This document shows, piece by piece, positions 15,357 to 24,189 of a stretch of 64,000 nt of DNA. The number at the start of each line of letters is the position of its first letter. The first letter of the stretch is position 1. Source of the stretch: an uncultured Faecalibacterium sp. (GTDB taxonomy: Bacteria; Bacillota; Clostridia; Oscillospirales; Ruminococcaceae); NCBI GenBank assembly GCA_900540455.1, contig UQGD01000008.1, positions 6,201 through 70,200 on the forward strand, given 5' to 3'. Made by a program: the position numbers and the translations under genes. The notes under the pieces were generated by a model. That model ran no database searches. It was given only the letters and a program-made list of their open reading frames with translations, and had not been told where the DNA came from.

Positions 15357-16442
15357 ATGATGGCAAGAGTCTATAATTTCAGCGCTGGCCCCAGCATGCT
15401 GCCGGAACAGGTCCTGAAGCAGGCCCAGGCAGAGCTGCTGGACTATCAGGGCAGCGGCCAGAGTGTGATGGAGATGAGCCACCGCAGCAAGTGGTTCGAG
15501 GCCATCATCCAGGATACGGAGGATACGCTGCGCCGGGTGATGCAGATCCCGGACAACTACAAGGTGGGCTTTTTCCAGGGCGGTGCGACCCAGCAGTTTG
15601 CTATGGTGCCGCTGAACTTTATGACCACCGGCAAGGCGGATTATATCGTTACCGGCAACTTTTCCAACCTGGCGGCCAAGGAGGCGGCCAAGTTTGGGCA
15701 AGCCCGGGTGATCGCCTCCAGCAAGGACAAAAACTTTACCTATATCCCGGATGTGGCGGCTCTGCCCTACGATGCAGATGCAAGCTATATCCACATCTGC
15801 CAGAACAACACCATCTTCGGCACCCAGTATGTGGAGCTGCCCCAGGTGGAGGGGGTGCCCTTGGTGGCAGATATGAGCTCCATGATTCTCTCGAAGCCGG
15901 TGGAGGTCAGCCAGTATGGCTGCATCTATTTTGGCGTACAGAAAAATGTAGCGCCTGCCGGTATGGCCATTGCCATCATTCGGGAGGATCTGCTGGGCCA
16001 TGCAGCCGACACGGTGCCTACGATGATGAACTACACGACCCTTATCGGGAAGGACAGTATGTACAATACGCCCCCTTGCTGGTGCATCTATATGACGGGT
16101 CTGGTGCTGCACTACCTGGAGGACCAGATCGGCGGTCTGGCAAAGATGCAGCAGATCAACGAGGCAAAGGCAAAGCTCTTGTATGATTACCTGGATGGAC
16201 AGAGCTTTTTTGCAAATCCGGTGCAGCCCCGCTACCGCAGCACCATGAATGTTACCTTTACCAGCCCGAACCCGGAGCTGGATAAGAAATTCTGCACAGA
16301 GGCTGCGCAGGCAGGTCTTGTAAACCTGAAGGGACACCGCTTGGTAGGCGGTATGCGGGCATCCATCTACAATGCTATGCCGGTCCAGGGCGTGGAACAG
16401 CTGGTGGATTTTATGGAGAAGTTCCGCAAAGAAAACGCATAA
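15357..16442 (+). CDS. serC: Phosphoserine aminotransferase SerC
   Basis: A 361-residue PLP enzyme that converts 3-phosphohydroxypyruvate and glutamate to phosphoserine. Family segments are YNFSAGPSMLPEQVL at the start, MSHRSKWFE, GGATQQFAMVPLN, ADMSSMILSKPV and the PLP-lysine region YFGVQKNVAPAG, ending with LVGGMRASIYNAM. The ATG at 15357 follows AAGGAG; a second ATG directly after it is equally possible. The 15-residue longer in-frame start lacks a ribosome site. serA follows 24 bp later; serB is not nearby. Confidence 0.94.
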   Translation: MMARVYNFSAGPSMLPEQVLKQAQAELLDYQGSGQSVMEMSHRSKWFEAIIQDTEDTLRRVMQIPDNYKVGFFQGGATQQFAMVPLNFMTTGKADYIVTGNFSNLAAKEAAKFGQARVIASSKDKNFTYIPDVAALPYDADASYIHICQNNTIFGTQYVELPQVEGVPLVADMSSMILSKPVEVSQYGCIYFGVQKNVAPAGMAIAIIREDLLGHAADTVPTMMNYTTLIGKDSMYNTPPCWCIYMTGLVLHYLEDQIGGLAKMQQINEAKAKLLYDYLDGQSFFANPVQPRYRSTMNVTFTSPNPELDKKFCTEAAQAGLVNLKGHRLVGGMRASIYNAMPVQGVEQLVDFMEKFRKENA

Positions 16443-16466
16443 AATATGGGAAAGGGGTCCGCAACG

Positions 16467-17627
16467 ATGTATACCATTAAAACGCTCAATGCTATCAGCC
16501 CGGTAGGGCTGGCTAAGCTGCCGAAGAACCTGTTTCAAGTAGCGGTGGACGCCGATGCGCCGGATGGTATCCTGGTGCGCAGTGCTGACCTGCTGAACAC
16601 GACCTTTAATGAGGAGCTGCTGGCGATCGCCCGGGCGGGAGCCGGAGTCAATAATATCCCGCTGGACCGGTGCAGTGAACAGGGCATCGTGGTGTTCAAT
16701 ACCCCCGGCGCCAACGCCAATGCAGTGGCCGAACTGGTGGTGGGGATGCTGATCGCGGGCAGCCGCAATGTGGCGGCCGCTGCACAGTGGACCCAGAGCC
16801 TGGCCGGTGACCCGGCGATCTCCAAAAGCGTGGAAAAAGGCAAAAAGCAGTTTGTGGGCAATGAGATCCAGGGTAAGACACTGGGTGTCATCGGCCTGGG
16901 AGCGATCGGCTCCAGGGTGGCGAATCGCGCGATCCAGCTGGGGATGGAGGTCTATGGCTATGATCCCTATATTTCCATTGATGCAGCCTGGAACCTCAGC
17001 AGCCAGGTCCACCACTGCGTAAACCTGAACGATATGCTCCCCCTGTGCGATTATCTGACCATCCATGTGCCCTATCTGCCCACCACACGGGATACGATCA
17101 ATGCTCAGACCTTGGCGCTGTGCAAGGATGGTGTCAAGATCCTGAATTATGCCCGGGGCGAGCTGGTAAACAACGATGCTCTGCTGGAAGCGATGGAGAC
17201 CGGAAAGGTCAGCACCTATATGACCGATTTCCCTTGTGAGGCACTGTTGGGCAAGCCGGGGGTCATCTGCACACCGCATCTGGGGGCGTCCACACCGGAA
17301 GCAGAGGATAACTGCGCCGTGATGGCGGCACAGGAGATCAGCGATTACCTGAAAAACGGCAACATTGCTCACTCGGTCAATATGCCGGAGGTCCACCAGC
17401 CCCGCGCCGGAGGACGGCGTATCTGCATCATCCATAAAAATGAGCCGGGTATGATCAGCCGGATCACCGCATTGACCACAGAAGCCGGGCTGAATATTGA
17501 AAACATGGTGAATAAGAGCAAAAAAGAGATGGCTTATACGATGCTGGATGCGACCGGCGCAGTGAATGTCCAGCTGGCCGAAAAACTTTCCGCTATCCCG
17601 GCCGTGATCCGGGTGCGCATCTTGTAA
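16467..17627 (+). CDS. serA: D-3-phosphoglycerate dehydrogenase SerA
   Basis: A 386-residue NAD-dependent enzyme for the first step of serine synthesis. The Rossmann motif is GLGAIGSRVANRAIQLGMEV, substrate-domain signatures include NTPGANANAVAELVVGM, and the catalytic region has PYLPTTRDTINAQTL and HLGASTPEAEDN. The last ~75 residues form an ACT-type regulatory domain (RRICIIHKNEPGMISRIT), which in relatives senses serine. The start at 16467 is chosen because AAAGGGG lies about 10 bases upstream and the protein then begins like its family; an ATG at 16446 is in frame but has no ribosome site. Confidence 0.93.
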   Translation: MYTIKTLNAISPVGLAKLPKNLFQVAVDADAPDGILVRSADLLNTTFNEELLAIARAGAGVNNIPLDRCSEQGIVVFNTPGANANAVAELVVGMLIAGSRNVAAAAQWTQSLAGDPAISKSVEKGKKQFVGNEIQGKTLGVIGLGAIGSRVANRAIQLGMEVYGYDPYISIDAAWNLSSQVHHCVNLNDMLPLCDYLTIHVPYLPTTRDTINAQTLALCKDGVKILNYARGELVNNDALLEAMETGKVSTYMTDFPCEALLGKPGVICTPHLGASTPEAEDNCAVMAAQEISDYLKNGNIAHSVNMPEVHQPRAGGRRICIIHKNEPGMISRITALTTEAGLNIENMVNKSKKEMAYTMLDATGAVNVQLAEKLSAIPAVIRVRIL

Positions 17628-17639
17628 GGCATTATAATA

Positions 17640-17965
17640 GGTATGCGCTGCTCTGCCGTGCAGGAAAGGGGCTGGGATGAACCCTCTCAGTCTCGCTGCG
17701 CTCGACAGCTAGTTCCCACTTTTTGTTGCCTGACGGCAACATCTTCCCCCGGCCGGGGGAAGTCTTTCAAAGGGCGAGCCCTTGGCAGAACCGGCAGGTT
17801 TCGTCCTTATAGGTCAACGGCAAGAAGAAGTCAGCCGATAGCCGGAAAACTTTCTGCCCTTGCCAAAGCCTCCCCCTTCGGGGGAGGTGGCACGGCGAAG
17901 CCGTGACGGAGAGGGTTTGCTTGAGAAAGGACCCTCTCCGTCGCCTACGACGACAGCTCTCCCAA
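17640..17965. repeat. Palindrome-rich intergenic repeat element
   Basis: Most of the 605-bp gap between serA and the PTS IIA gene is a run of hairpins. These include GTTGCC-TGAC-GGCAAC (17725-17740), an 18-bp perfect palindrome (17744-17761), CCTCCCCC-TTC-GGGGGAGG (17869-17887), CACGGC-GAA-GCCGTG (17891-17905) and a 12-bp inverted pair GACGGAGAGGGT/ACCCTCTCCGTC (17905-17916 and 17931-17942). Short frames inside lack ribosome sites. It resembles dispersed noncoding repeats known from Faecalibacterium-type genomes. From 17966 to 18216 no gene was seen. Confidence 0.7.
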
Positions 17966-18232
17966 AGGAATACGGCGGGCATCGGATCATAATCGCTCTG
18001 CGTGGTTTCTCCGTCGATATGACGAGAAAACACTCCTTGTCTTTGTGCATAATGTGAGTTGCATTTTGCCGGGGGCTATGGTATCTTTGTGGTAAGGTCA
18101 GCCGGGATCGATTCAGATTTCTTTGGTGGGAAGGGGGGCAAGGTTGCACACAGGGTGTAAGCTTGCTTTTTTCCTTTTTGTTTCCCACAAGCGCCGTGCC
18201 GACCCCATCATTGATGAAGGAAGGTTTATCCC

Positions 18233-18742
18233 ATGGGCTTTTTTGACAAGATCTTCGGCAAGAGTTCTCAGTCTAAGTTTTCTCACCAGAAAAAGACGGT
18301 GCTGTGCCCCATCGACGGTAAGGTGATCCCGATGGAGCAGCTGCCGGACGAAACCTTTGCCACTGGCATCCTGGGCCCCGGCTGCGGCGTAGAGCCCACC
18401 GGCGACACGGTGTATGCTCCCTTTGACGGCAAGGTGACCCAGGTGGCTACCACCCTGCACGCAGTCGGCCTGGAGAGCAAGGACGGCGTGGAAGTGCTGG
18501 TACATGTGGGTATGGATACCGTGGAGATGCAGGGGAAGGGCTTTAAGAGCCTGGTGCAGGAGGGACAGGATGTCCACGCTGGCGACCCGCTGCTGAAGGT
18601 GGATCTGGCGGCTATTCGTGCTGCAGGCCACCCCACCTCTACCGCTGTGATCGTGACCAACAGCGATGATCTGCCCGAAATGAAGCAGCTGATGACCGGC
18701 GATGCAAAGGCCGGCGACCCGCTGCTGAAGTTTGGCGAGTAA
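18233..18742 (+). CDS. crr: PTS glucose-type IIA component (soluble)
   Basis: A 169-residue stand-alone IIA(Glc) protein. It has the two active-site histidines in LHAVGL (His76) and EVLVHVGMDTV (His91), the latter being the phosphorylated one, and the typical ending AGDPLLKF. IIA(Glc) receives phosphate from HPr and passes it to IIB domains of glucose or sucrose permeases; the sucrose permease at 25598-26983 has IIB and IIC but no IIA, so this protein is a plausible partner. It is monocistronic, with AAGGAAGG before the ATG and a strong terminator after it. Confidence 0.93.
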   Translation: MGFFDKIFGKSSQSKFSHQKKTVLCPIDGKVIPMEQLPDETFATGILGPGCGVEPTGDTVYAPFDGKVTQVATTLHAVGLESKDGVEVLVHVGMDTVEMQGKGFKSLVQEGQDVHAGDPLLKVDLAAIRAAGHPTSTAVIVTNSDDLPEMKQLMTGDAKAGDPLLKFGE

Positions 18743-18755
18743 AAATGATACTGCA

Positions 18756-18797
18756 AAAGCACCCCGGAGGAAGCTTCCTCCGGGGTGCTTTGTTTTT
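18756..18797 (+). terminator. Terminator of the PTS IIA gene
   Basis: A perfect 16-bp-arm palindrome centred on GGAAGCTTCC (arms AGCACCCCGGAGGAAG), followed by TTGTTTTTC. Confidence 0.93.
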
Positions 18798-18877
18798 CAA
18801 CAGAATTTCACAATCCTCCACAAGGCTCGTTTTTCTCTTGGTGAAAATTGCAAAAACGGCTAAAAACACTTTCAAAA

Positions 18878-19092
18878 AATTGTCACAATTCCGACTTGCA
18901 TTTTACAAATTGTACGGAGAAGTTTCCACCTGTCGAAGCGTGACGGTGGAAAACCCGGTGGAAAGAGTTGAATTCCACCTAAAAAGTGGGCGTGAAATCT
19001 GGACTTTTGCACTTTCTCCACAGAGTTTTCAACATGTTGAAAATGAACGTCCTCTCTACAACTGGTATACAGCCCGGAATGTTGAAAACTTT
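18878..19092. repeat. Cluster of palindromes and alternating GGTGGAAA elements
   Basis: The 603-bp gap before the rlmB gene is AT-rich and has no gene. It contains AATTGT-C-ACAATT (18878-18890), four copies of GGTGGAAA or its near-complement in alternating orientation (18923-18930, 18945-18952, 18957-18964, 18972-18979), and a perfect 18-bp palindrome TTTTCAACATGTTGAAAA (19026-19043), with the half-site ATGTTGAAAAC repeated near 19079. The pattern suggests protein-binding sites or a structured RNA. Confidence 0.6.
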
Positions 19093-19282
19093 CTTCTGCA
19101 TAACTGCTGCGCTCTCAAACCATACTATCCTCAATGAGCCTGTAAAAACGGGCGCTGCGGCGAATCTGGGAGATAAGGGGGATCTTGCCGATTTTTCTCG
19201 AACCGGGCGGAATTTTTCCGAACAAACGGGAAAAGCTGTCCAGGAAAAACTGTGCTTTTCTATGGCAAACAGAGCCGGGGTA

Positions 19283-19291
19283 TGGTATACT
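19283..19291 (+). promoter_or_regulatory. Extended -10 promoter of rlmB
   Basis: TGG-TATACT at 19283-19291 is an extended -10 element 55 bases before the start; the -35 region (TGGCAA at 19263) is poor. Confidence 0.5.
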
Positions 19292-19345
19292 TTAACCTGG
19301 ATTATTTTGCAAAAACATCCCCGTTTAGGGAAGGAGAAACATACG

Positions 19346-20152
19346 ATGATGGAAAAGAATACGCCGCGCCGCCCCCGCCGCAGCCCGGAGGAGGCCCCCG
19401 CTAAAAATGAGAGCTTGGTCTACGGCAAAAACCCGGTGGCAGAGCTTTTGAAAAGCGGCTCCGGCGTGGACACCGTGCTTCTGGCCGAGGGAATGGCCCC
19501 GGCAGTGGCCGCTTATTATACCGCCCTTGCAAAAGAGGCCGGGGCCGCCGTCAAGCGGGTCCACCCCAATAAACTGCGCCTGATGACCGGTACCGAGAGC
19601 CACCAGGGTGTGGCGGCTTTTGCCAGCGAGATCGAGTATGTTGCAGTGGAGGATCTGCTGCAGATCGCAAAGGAAAAAGGCGAGCCGCCTTTCCTGGTGC
19701 TGTGCGACGGCCTGGAGGACCCCCACAATCTGGGCGCAGTGATGCGCAGCGCACTGCTGTGCGGCGCCCACGGCATCGTGATCCCGCGGCGGGGCGGTGC
19801 GCAAGTGACCCCGACGGTGCTCAAGTCCAGTGCAGGCGCTGCTGAGCGGCTGCCGGTGGCCCGTGTGGCCAATATTGGCGAGACCATCCGCCGCTTGAAA
19901 GAGCAGGGGGTCTTTGTCTACTGTGCAGATATGGACGGCGTGTCCCTGCATAAATCGGACCTTACCGGCCCGATTGCGCTGGTGATGGGCAGCGAGGGCA
20001 GCGGTGTGTCCCAGCTGGTCAAAAAGCTGTGCGATGGTGTTGTGCGGCTGGATATGGCTGCAGAGGGCACCGGCGTGGACAGCTTCAATGTTTCGGTGGC
20101 AGCGGGTATCATCCTGTATGAGATCCGCACCCAGCGGGCAGCAAAGCTGTAA
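19346..20152 (+). CDS. rlmB: SpoU/TrmH-family RNA 2'-O-ribose methyltransferase (RlmB-like)
   Basis: A 268-residue SPOUT methyltransferase. A basic Pro/Arg-rich leader is followed by the substrate-binding domain (LVYGKNPVAELLKSG) and the knot domain with its three motifs: DGLEDPHNLGAVMRSA, VMGSEGSGVS and DSFNVSVAAGIILYE. RlmB methylates the 2'-O of a 23S rRNA guanosine; relatives modify other rRNA positions, so the target is uncertain. The ATG at 19346 has AAGGAG 9 bases before it; the 120-residue in-frame upstream extension lies in AT-rich palindromic spacer and before the promoter. Confidence 0.9.
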   Translation: MMEKNTPRRPRRSPEEAPAKNESLVYGKNPVAELLKSGSGVDTVLLAEGMAPAVAAYYTALAKEAGAAVKRVHPNKLRLMTGTESHQGVAAFASEIEYVAVEDLLQIAKEKGEPPFLVLCDGLEDPHNLGAVMRSALLCGAHGIVIPRRGGAQVTPTVLKSSAGAAERLPVARVANIGETIRRLKEQGVFVYCADMDGVSLHKSDLTGPIALVMGSEGSGVSQLVKKLCDGVVRLDMAAEGTGVDSFNVSVAAGIILYEIRTQRAAKL

Positions 20153-20218
20153 GCTACATAGGAATACGGCAGTAAGCGGGGAGGATGCCCCCCCTGCTTA
20201 TGACAGGGAGGGACAAGG

Positions 20219-23035
20219 ATGCCGAAAGAAAACCAGCGCCTGACTGGGCGGCACGAGTATACCGCTGAGGAGATCGCGGCGCAGGACGAGAAGTTCAGAA
20301 CCTTTTTTACCACCACCGTAGCCCAGGTGCCGGAGGAGATGACCCGCCGGGACAGCGAGCTGGATCAGCAGCCCAAGGGACTGCTGGCCCGGTTGTTCCA
20401 TAGGGAAAGACCTGCTGCCCCGGACACAGACTCCTGTGAGGACAATACCGGTGAGCTGCTGCTGGGGTGTGAGCCAGAGGAGCAGGAAGCAGATCTGGAA
20501 CTGGTGATCCAGCCCGAGGCGCAGCCGGAGATCAAGATGCCCCGGCAGTCCGCCCCTATCAAAAAAAAGGATGTGGCACCGGCGGTGCGGGCGGTGTCCG
20601 TGCCAAAACTTGACCCGGAACCTGACCCGGAGCCGGTCCCCATGCCGGAACCCGACTCGGAACCGGTCTCCATGCCGGAACCTGACCCGGAGCCGGCTCC
20701 CATGCCGGAACCCGACCCGGAGCCGATCCCCACGCCGGAACCTGACCCGGAGCCGGTCCCCATGCCGGAACCCGATCCGGAACCGGCACCCATGCCCGAA
20801 TCGGACTCGCTGTCCCGTCCCAGGCGGTACACTGGCAGCTCCAGAGGGGCAGTGGCTAGTCCTCGGCCTGCGGCGCAGCGGGTGACCCCCCAGGAGGAGC
20901 AGACTACCCAGAAACTGGACGAGCTGCGTGCGCTGCTGGAGCAGATGAATGGCTCTGCAGCTGCACCTGTAAAGGAAAAACAGCCGGAAACAGAGTCTGC
21001 ACGCCCGACCCTGGTGTTTGCACAGGAGCACCAGCCAGAGGCGCAGCCCACCCGCACCGCTTTCCCGGAGAAAAAAACGGAGCCATCTGCCTCGGCAAAG
21101 CCCCCCCTGCGTTTGTTTGGGGAGCAGGAGCCGCCCCGGGACAAGGACGATACCATGAGCCTGCCGCTGCTGGAGCTGGAAGAGGAGCCTGCGGCTCCCG
21201 CCGCCGCAAAAGCGCGGCAGACCCCGCCGCCTGCAGAGCATGAGGCGCCCGCTTCCTCCGTTTGGAAGGAGAAGCTAGCGGGCTATGCAGCCTCCAAGCA
21301 GGCGGAACCGGAGTTCCCGGATGCACAGACCCCGGAGGAAATGGGGGAAAAACTGCGGCAGATGGGGGCTTCCCTTACATTGCGCTGTGTGCTCAGCGGG
21401 CTGCTGGCGCTGGTGCTGATACAGCTCAGTCTGACGGCCGGGGGCCTGCTGCCCCCGGTGGCCGGGCTGGACCCCATAGCGGCCCCGGCGGCCTTTTACG
21501 GGGTCAACCTGCTGGCTCTGGCGGCAGCCATGGGCGTGGCGTATACCGTTCTGCGGGACGGTCTGGCGGGCCTGCGGGGCACCCCCAGCGCCGAGACGAT
21601 GCCAGCTCTGGCTGCGGTAGCAGCGCTGGTGCAGGCGGCAGTAGCGCTGCTGAACGCCAAAAGCTATGCGTCCAGCGGCATGACCCTGCTGTCCGGTGTG
21701 GCAGCCCTGGGGCTCTGCCTGGCTCTGGTGGGCGGACGTGTGATGCTGTCCGCAGTGGAAGTTGGCCACCGGCTGGCCTCCAGCGGAGAGGACTACCAAG
21801 GCGCTGTGCGCATCAAGGATAAGGACCTGGTGCGCAGCCTGGCGCAGGCCATGGAAGAAAAAGATCCCTGGGTGCTGTTCAGCCGCCCGGTGGAGTGGAG
21901 CGCTGGCTTTGTGGACCAGCATTTTGGAACGCGTGCCAGTGAGCGCCGGACCCGCAAGACCTCCTACATCCTGCTGGGCACAGCGGTGCTCAGCGGACTG
22001 GTGTTCCTGCTGTTTGGCGCAGGCATCAACGGGGCAGCCGCAGCGGCTGCATCGGTGCTGTGTATGGGTGCGCCGCTGTCCTCTACTTTGGTGGCGGCGG
22101 TGGCGGCGCTGCGCTTGCAGCGCACAGCCGCAGCAGCAGGGGCGGTGGTGCCCGGCTGGGCCGCTACAGAGGAACTGGGCGGCATCGACACCGTGCAGCT
22201 GGATGCCGACGACCTGTTTGGTCCGGACAGCGTGAACCTGGAGGATATCCGTATCTTTAAGGGCGGCCGGATCGACCGGGATATCCTGTATACGGCCAGT
22301 GTGCTGAACCAAAGCTGCAACACGCTGCGGGGCTTGTTCCGCCAGATCATTGAGGACCGCACCGATATTTTGTTTCCGGTCAAGGACCTGGAGACCCACC
22401 GGGGTCTGGGCTTTGCCGCTTGGTGCGACAACAACCGCATCCTGCTGGGCAACCGCGCCTATCTGGAACAGGAGGGGGTCCCCCTGCCGGAGCCGGAGTA
22501 TGAGGCCAAGCACTCCCAGAATGGAGCGCTGCAGATCCTGTACCTGGCGGTGTCCGGCAACCTGCACGCCATGTTTGTGCTGCGCTATGTGGGCGGGCGC
22601 AATACCGCCCGTGCTCTGGCCGTGCTTCAGCGGGAGAATATCCGCCTGATGGTCGCTTGCCAGGACCCCAGCCTGACCGCCCGCCATATTGCGGAGGCAT
22701 ACCGCCTGCCGCAGGGGATGGTGATGGTGCTGGCACAGGAGCAGTGGGACGCATTGGCATCTGCTCCCGCCTGCACCAGTGCGGATTGCTGCATGATGCA
22801 CCGCAAGGGTCTGGCCAGCCTGACCGGCGGCCTGGCGGCGGCGGAGACTGCGCAGTCCGCAGAGACCAGCGCTACGACCGTGCAGCTGGCATCGGTGTGG
22901 CTGTCGGTGGCCATTGCACTGCTGCTGACTACGGCGGGCAGCATCGGCGGGCTGTCGGTGGCAGCGGTGCTGATGTACCAGGCCGCATGGAGCGCATTGA
23001 GCATTGCCGTTTGTGCATTCAAGAGCGGACGGTGA
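20219..23035 (+). CDS. P1B-type ATPase-like membrane protein with lost catalytic motifs
   Basis: A 938-residue protein. Residues 1-380 are hydrophilic and hold six 10-residue repeats ([10 protein letters not shown] type, residues 134-193). From about 385 on it follows the order of a heavy-metal P-type ATPase: four hydrophobic segments (385-520), a short loop without the TGE motif, two more (590-640) with CMGAP at 615-619 where CPC is normal, then [16 protein letters not shown] (662-665 replacing DKTG), an N-domain-like [10 protein letters not shown] (742), and [17 protein letters not shown] where TGD should stand (813-816). Two hydrophobic segments end the protein. Pumping by the normal mechanism is therefore unlikely. 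Function is unknown. It lies 66 bp after rlmB and may be cotranscribed. Confidence 0.8.
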   Translation: MPKENQRLTGRHEYTAEEIAAQDEKFRTFFTTTVAQVPEEMTRRDSELDQQPKGLLARLFHRERPAAPDTDSCEDNTGELLLGCEPEEQEADLELVIQPEAQPEIKMPRQSAPIKKKDVAPAVRAVSVPKLDPEPDPEPVPMPEPDSEPVSMPEPDPEPAPMPEPDPEPIPTPEPDPEPVPMPEPDPEPAPMPESDSLSRPRRYTGSSRGAVASPRPAAQRVTPQEEQTTQKLDELRALLEQMNGSAAAPVKEKQPETESARPTLVFAQEHQPEAQPTRTAFPEKKTEPSASAKPPLRLFGEQEPPRDKDDTMSLPLLELEEEPAAPAAAKARQTPPPAEHEAPASSVWKEKLAGYAASKQAEPEFPDAQTPEEMGEKLRQMGASLTLRCVLSGLLALVLIQLSLTAGGLLPPVAGLDPIAAPAAFYGVNLLALAAAMGVAYTVLRDGLAGLRGTPSAETMPALAAVAALVQAAVALLNAKSYASSGMTLLSGVAALGLCLALVGGRVMLSAVEVGHRLASSGEDYQGAVRIKDKDLVRSLAQAMEEKDPWVLFSRPVEWSAGFVDQHFGTRASERRTRKTSYILLGTAVLSGLVFLLFGAGINGAAAAAASVLCMGAPLSSTLVAAVAALRLQRTAAAAGAVVPGWAATEELGGIDTVQLDADDLFGPDSVNLEDIRIFKGGRIDRDILYTASVLNQSCNTLRGLFRQIIEDRTDILFPVKDLETHRGLGFAAWCDNNRILLGNRAYLEQEGVPLPEPEYEAKHSQNGALQILYLAVSGNLHAMFVLRYVGGRNTARALAVLQRENIRLMVACQDPSLTARHIAEAYRLPQGMVMVLAQEQWDALASAPACTSADCCMMHRKGLASLTGGLAAAETAQSAETSATTVQLASVWLSVAIALLLTTAGSIGGLSVAAVLMYQAAWSALSIAVCAFKSGR
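20618..20797 (+). repeat. Six tandem 30-bp repeats coding PEPDPEP units
   Basis: Six in-frame 30-bp units encode EPDPEP(V/A/I)PMP variants (one [10 protein letters not shown]) within the P-type-ATPase-like gene. The coded segment should be an extended, acidic, proline-rich linker on the cytoplasmic side. Copy number is likely to vary between strains. Confidence 0.9.
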
Positions 23036-23077
23036 CCTTGGGGCGGGTGCTCGCCGCCTTGAACAAAAAATTCTCAG

Positions 23078-23109
23078 CTGGCCTGTGCATCTGCACGGGC
23101 CAGTTTTTG
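23078..23109 (+). terminator. Terminator after the P-type-ATPase-like gene
   Basis: CTGGCC-TGTGCA pairs with TGCACG-GGCCAG, followed by TTTTTG. Confidence 0.85.
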
Positions 23110-23128
23110 TGTGGGACACAAACAGAAT

Positions 23129-23170
23129 GCCCCCTGCCGGGACCCGAGGTCTTGGCAGGGGGCGTATTTT
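23129..23170. terminator. Second hairpin between convergent genes
   Basis: GCCCCCTGCC (23129-23138) and GGCAGGGGGC (23154-23163) pair perfectly; GTATTTTTG follows on the plus strand. It may back up the first terminator or end the scr operon on the minus strand. Confidence 0.65.
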
Positions 23171-23189
23171 TGCAAAAAGGGGGGGCAGG

Positions 23190-24158
23190 TCAAGCCTGCG
23201 CATCCATCTGTGCCAGAGAGGGGTAGCTGCTCAGTGCGCCGTACTGCTGCACACTGGCGCCGCAGTATCGGTTGGAGAAAGCCAGGTACTGTTCCAGCTG
23301 CGTTTTGCGCAGCTTGGGCAGTGCGGCGGCATCCACGCCGTCCCGGGCCATCTGCCAGAGGAAGGAGCCGATAAAAGCATCGCCGGCGCCGGTGGTATCC
23401 ACCGCTTTGACGGGGGTGCAGGGCGCAAAAGCCTGGGCGCTGCGGGTAAAGGCATAAGCGCCGTTGCTGCCGCAGGTGTATACTACAAGTTGAATATTGC
23501 CAACAAATAACCGGGGCAGAGCCTGCTGGATGTCCTGGCATCCGGTCAGGAACGCCAGCTCCTCGTCCGAGATCTTTACCATGTGGCTGCGGGGCAAAAA
23601 TTGCAGCACAGTCTGGCGCAGCTGCTCCGGGTCCGGCCAGAGGGGGAAACGGAGGTTGGGGTCAAAGCTGAGGATGGCCCCGGCCTCCCGGGCGGCAGCA
23701 ATGGCCGCCAGATGGGCGTACCGCATGGGACTATCCACCAGGGAGACGCTGCAGAAATGCAGGGCAAAGGCCTCCCGGAACCACTCCCGCCGGATCTGAT
23801 CCGGCCGGTACAAAAGGTCTGCGGAGGGTTTGCGGTAAAAGCTGAAGGTGCGGTTTCCGTCCTCCTCCAGGCTGACAAAGGCCAGGGCGGTGTTGGCCTG
23901 GTCCGTAAAGGAGATGTGGCTCACGTCCACGCCGTGACCGGCCAGCTCCTGAACGATCTTGTGGCCAAAGGGGTCCTGCCCCAGCTGGGTCAAAAGTGCG
24001 CTCTGACCGCCCAAACGAGCAAATGCGCCGCAGACATTGGCAGGCGCTCCCCCTACCCGGGGGCTGAAAGAGGGGACCTCCCCAAAGGCACAGCCTGCCC
24101 GGGAGGGGATCATGTCGATCAATGCTTCACCAATGGAAAAAAGGGTCGTACCGGGCAT
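23190..24158 (-). CDS. scrK: Fructokinase, PfkB family
   Basis: A 322-residue ribokinase-family sugar kinase. It starts FSIGEALIDMIP, has the glycine-rich GGAPANVCGAFARLGG near residue 37 and the catalytic DTTGAGDAFIGSFLW with the base Asp. As the last gene of scrA-scrB-scrK it most likely phosphorylates the fructose released from sucrose-6-phosphate. It is 31 bp after scrB. The substrate is inferred from the operon. Confidence 0.9.
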   Translation of the reverse strand: MPGTTLFSIGEALIDMIPSRAGCAFGEVPSFSPRVGGAPANVCGAFARLGGQSALLTQLGQDPFGHKIVQELAGHGVDVSHISFTDQANTALAFVSLEEDGNRTFSFYRKPSADLLYRPDQIRREWFREAFALHFCSVSLVDSPMRYAHLAAIAAAREAGAILSFDPNLRFPLWPDPEQLRQTVLQFLPRSHMVKISDEELAFLTGCQDIQQALPRLFVGNIQLVVYTCGSNGAYAFTRSAQAFAPCTPVKAVDTTGAGDAFIGSFLWQMARDGVDAAALPKLRKTQLEQYLAFSNRYCGASVQQYGALSSYPSLAQMDAQA

Positions 24159-24189
24159 TTTTCTCTGCTCCTTGTATAAATGGTGTGGG

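Noticed and set aside
15288..17435. 715-residue minus-strand frame across serC and serA
   Set aside because: It spans two certain genes and their gap; no family features.
17643..17906. Short frame within the serA downstream repeat
   Set aside because: No ribosome site and the sequence is a run of hairpins.
20618..20797. Possible CRISPR array
   Set aside because: The 30-bp units abut without spacers and are in-frame coding repeats.
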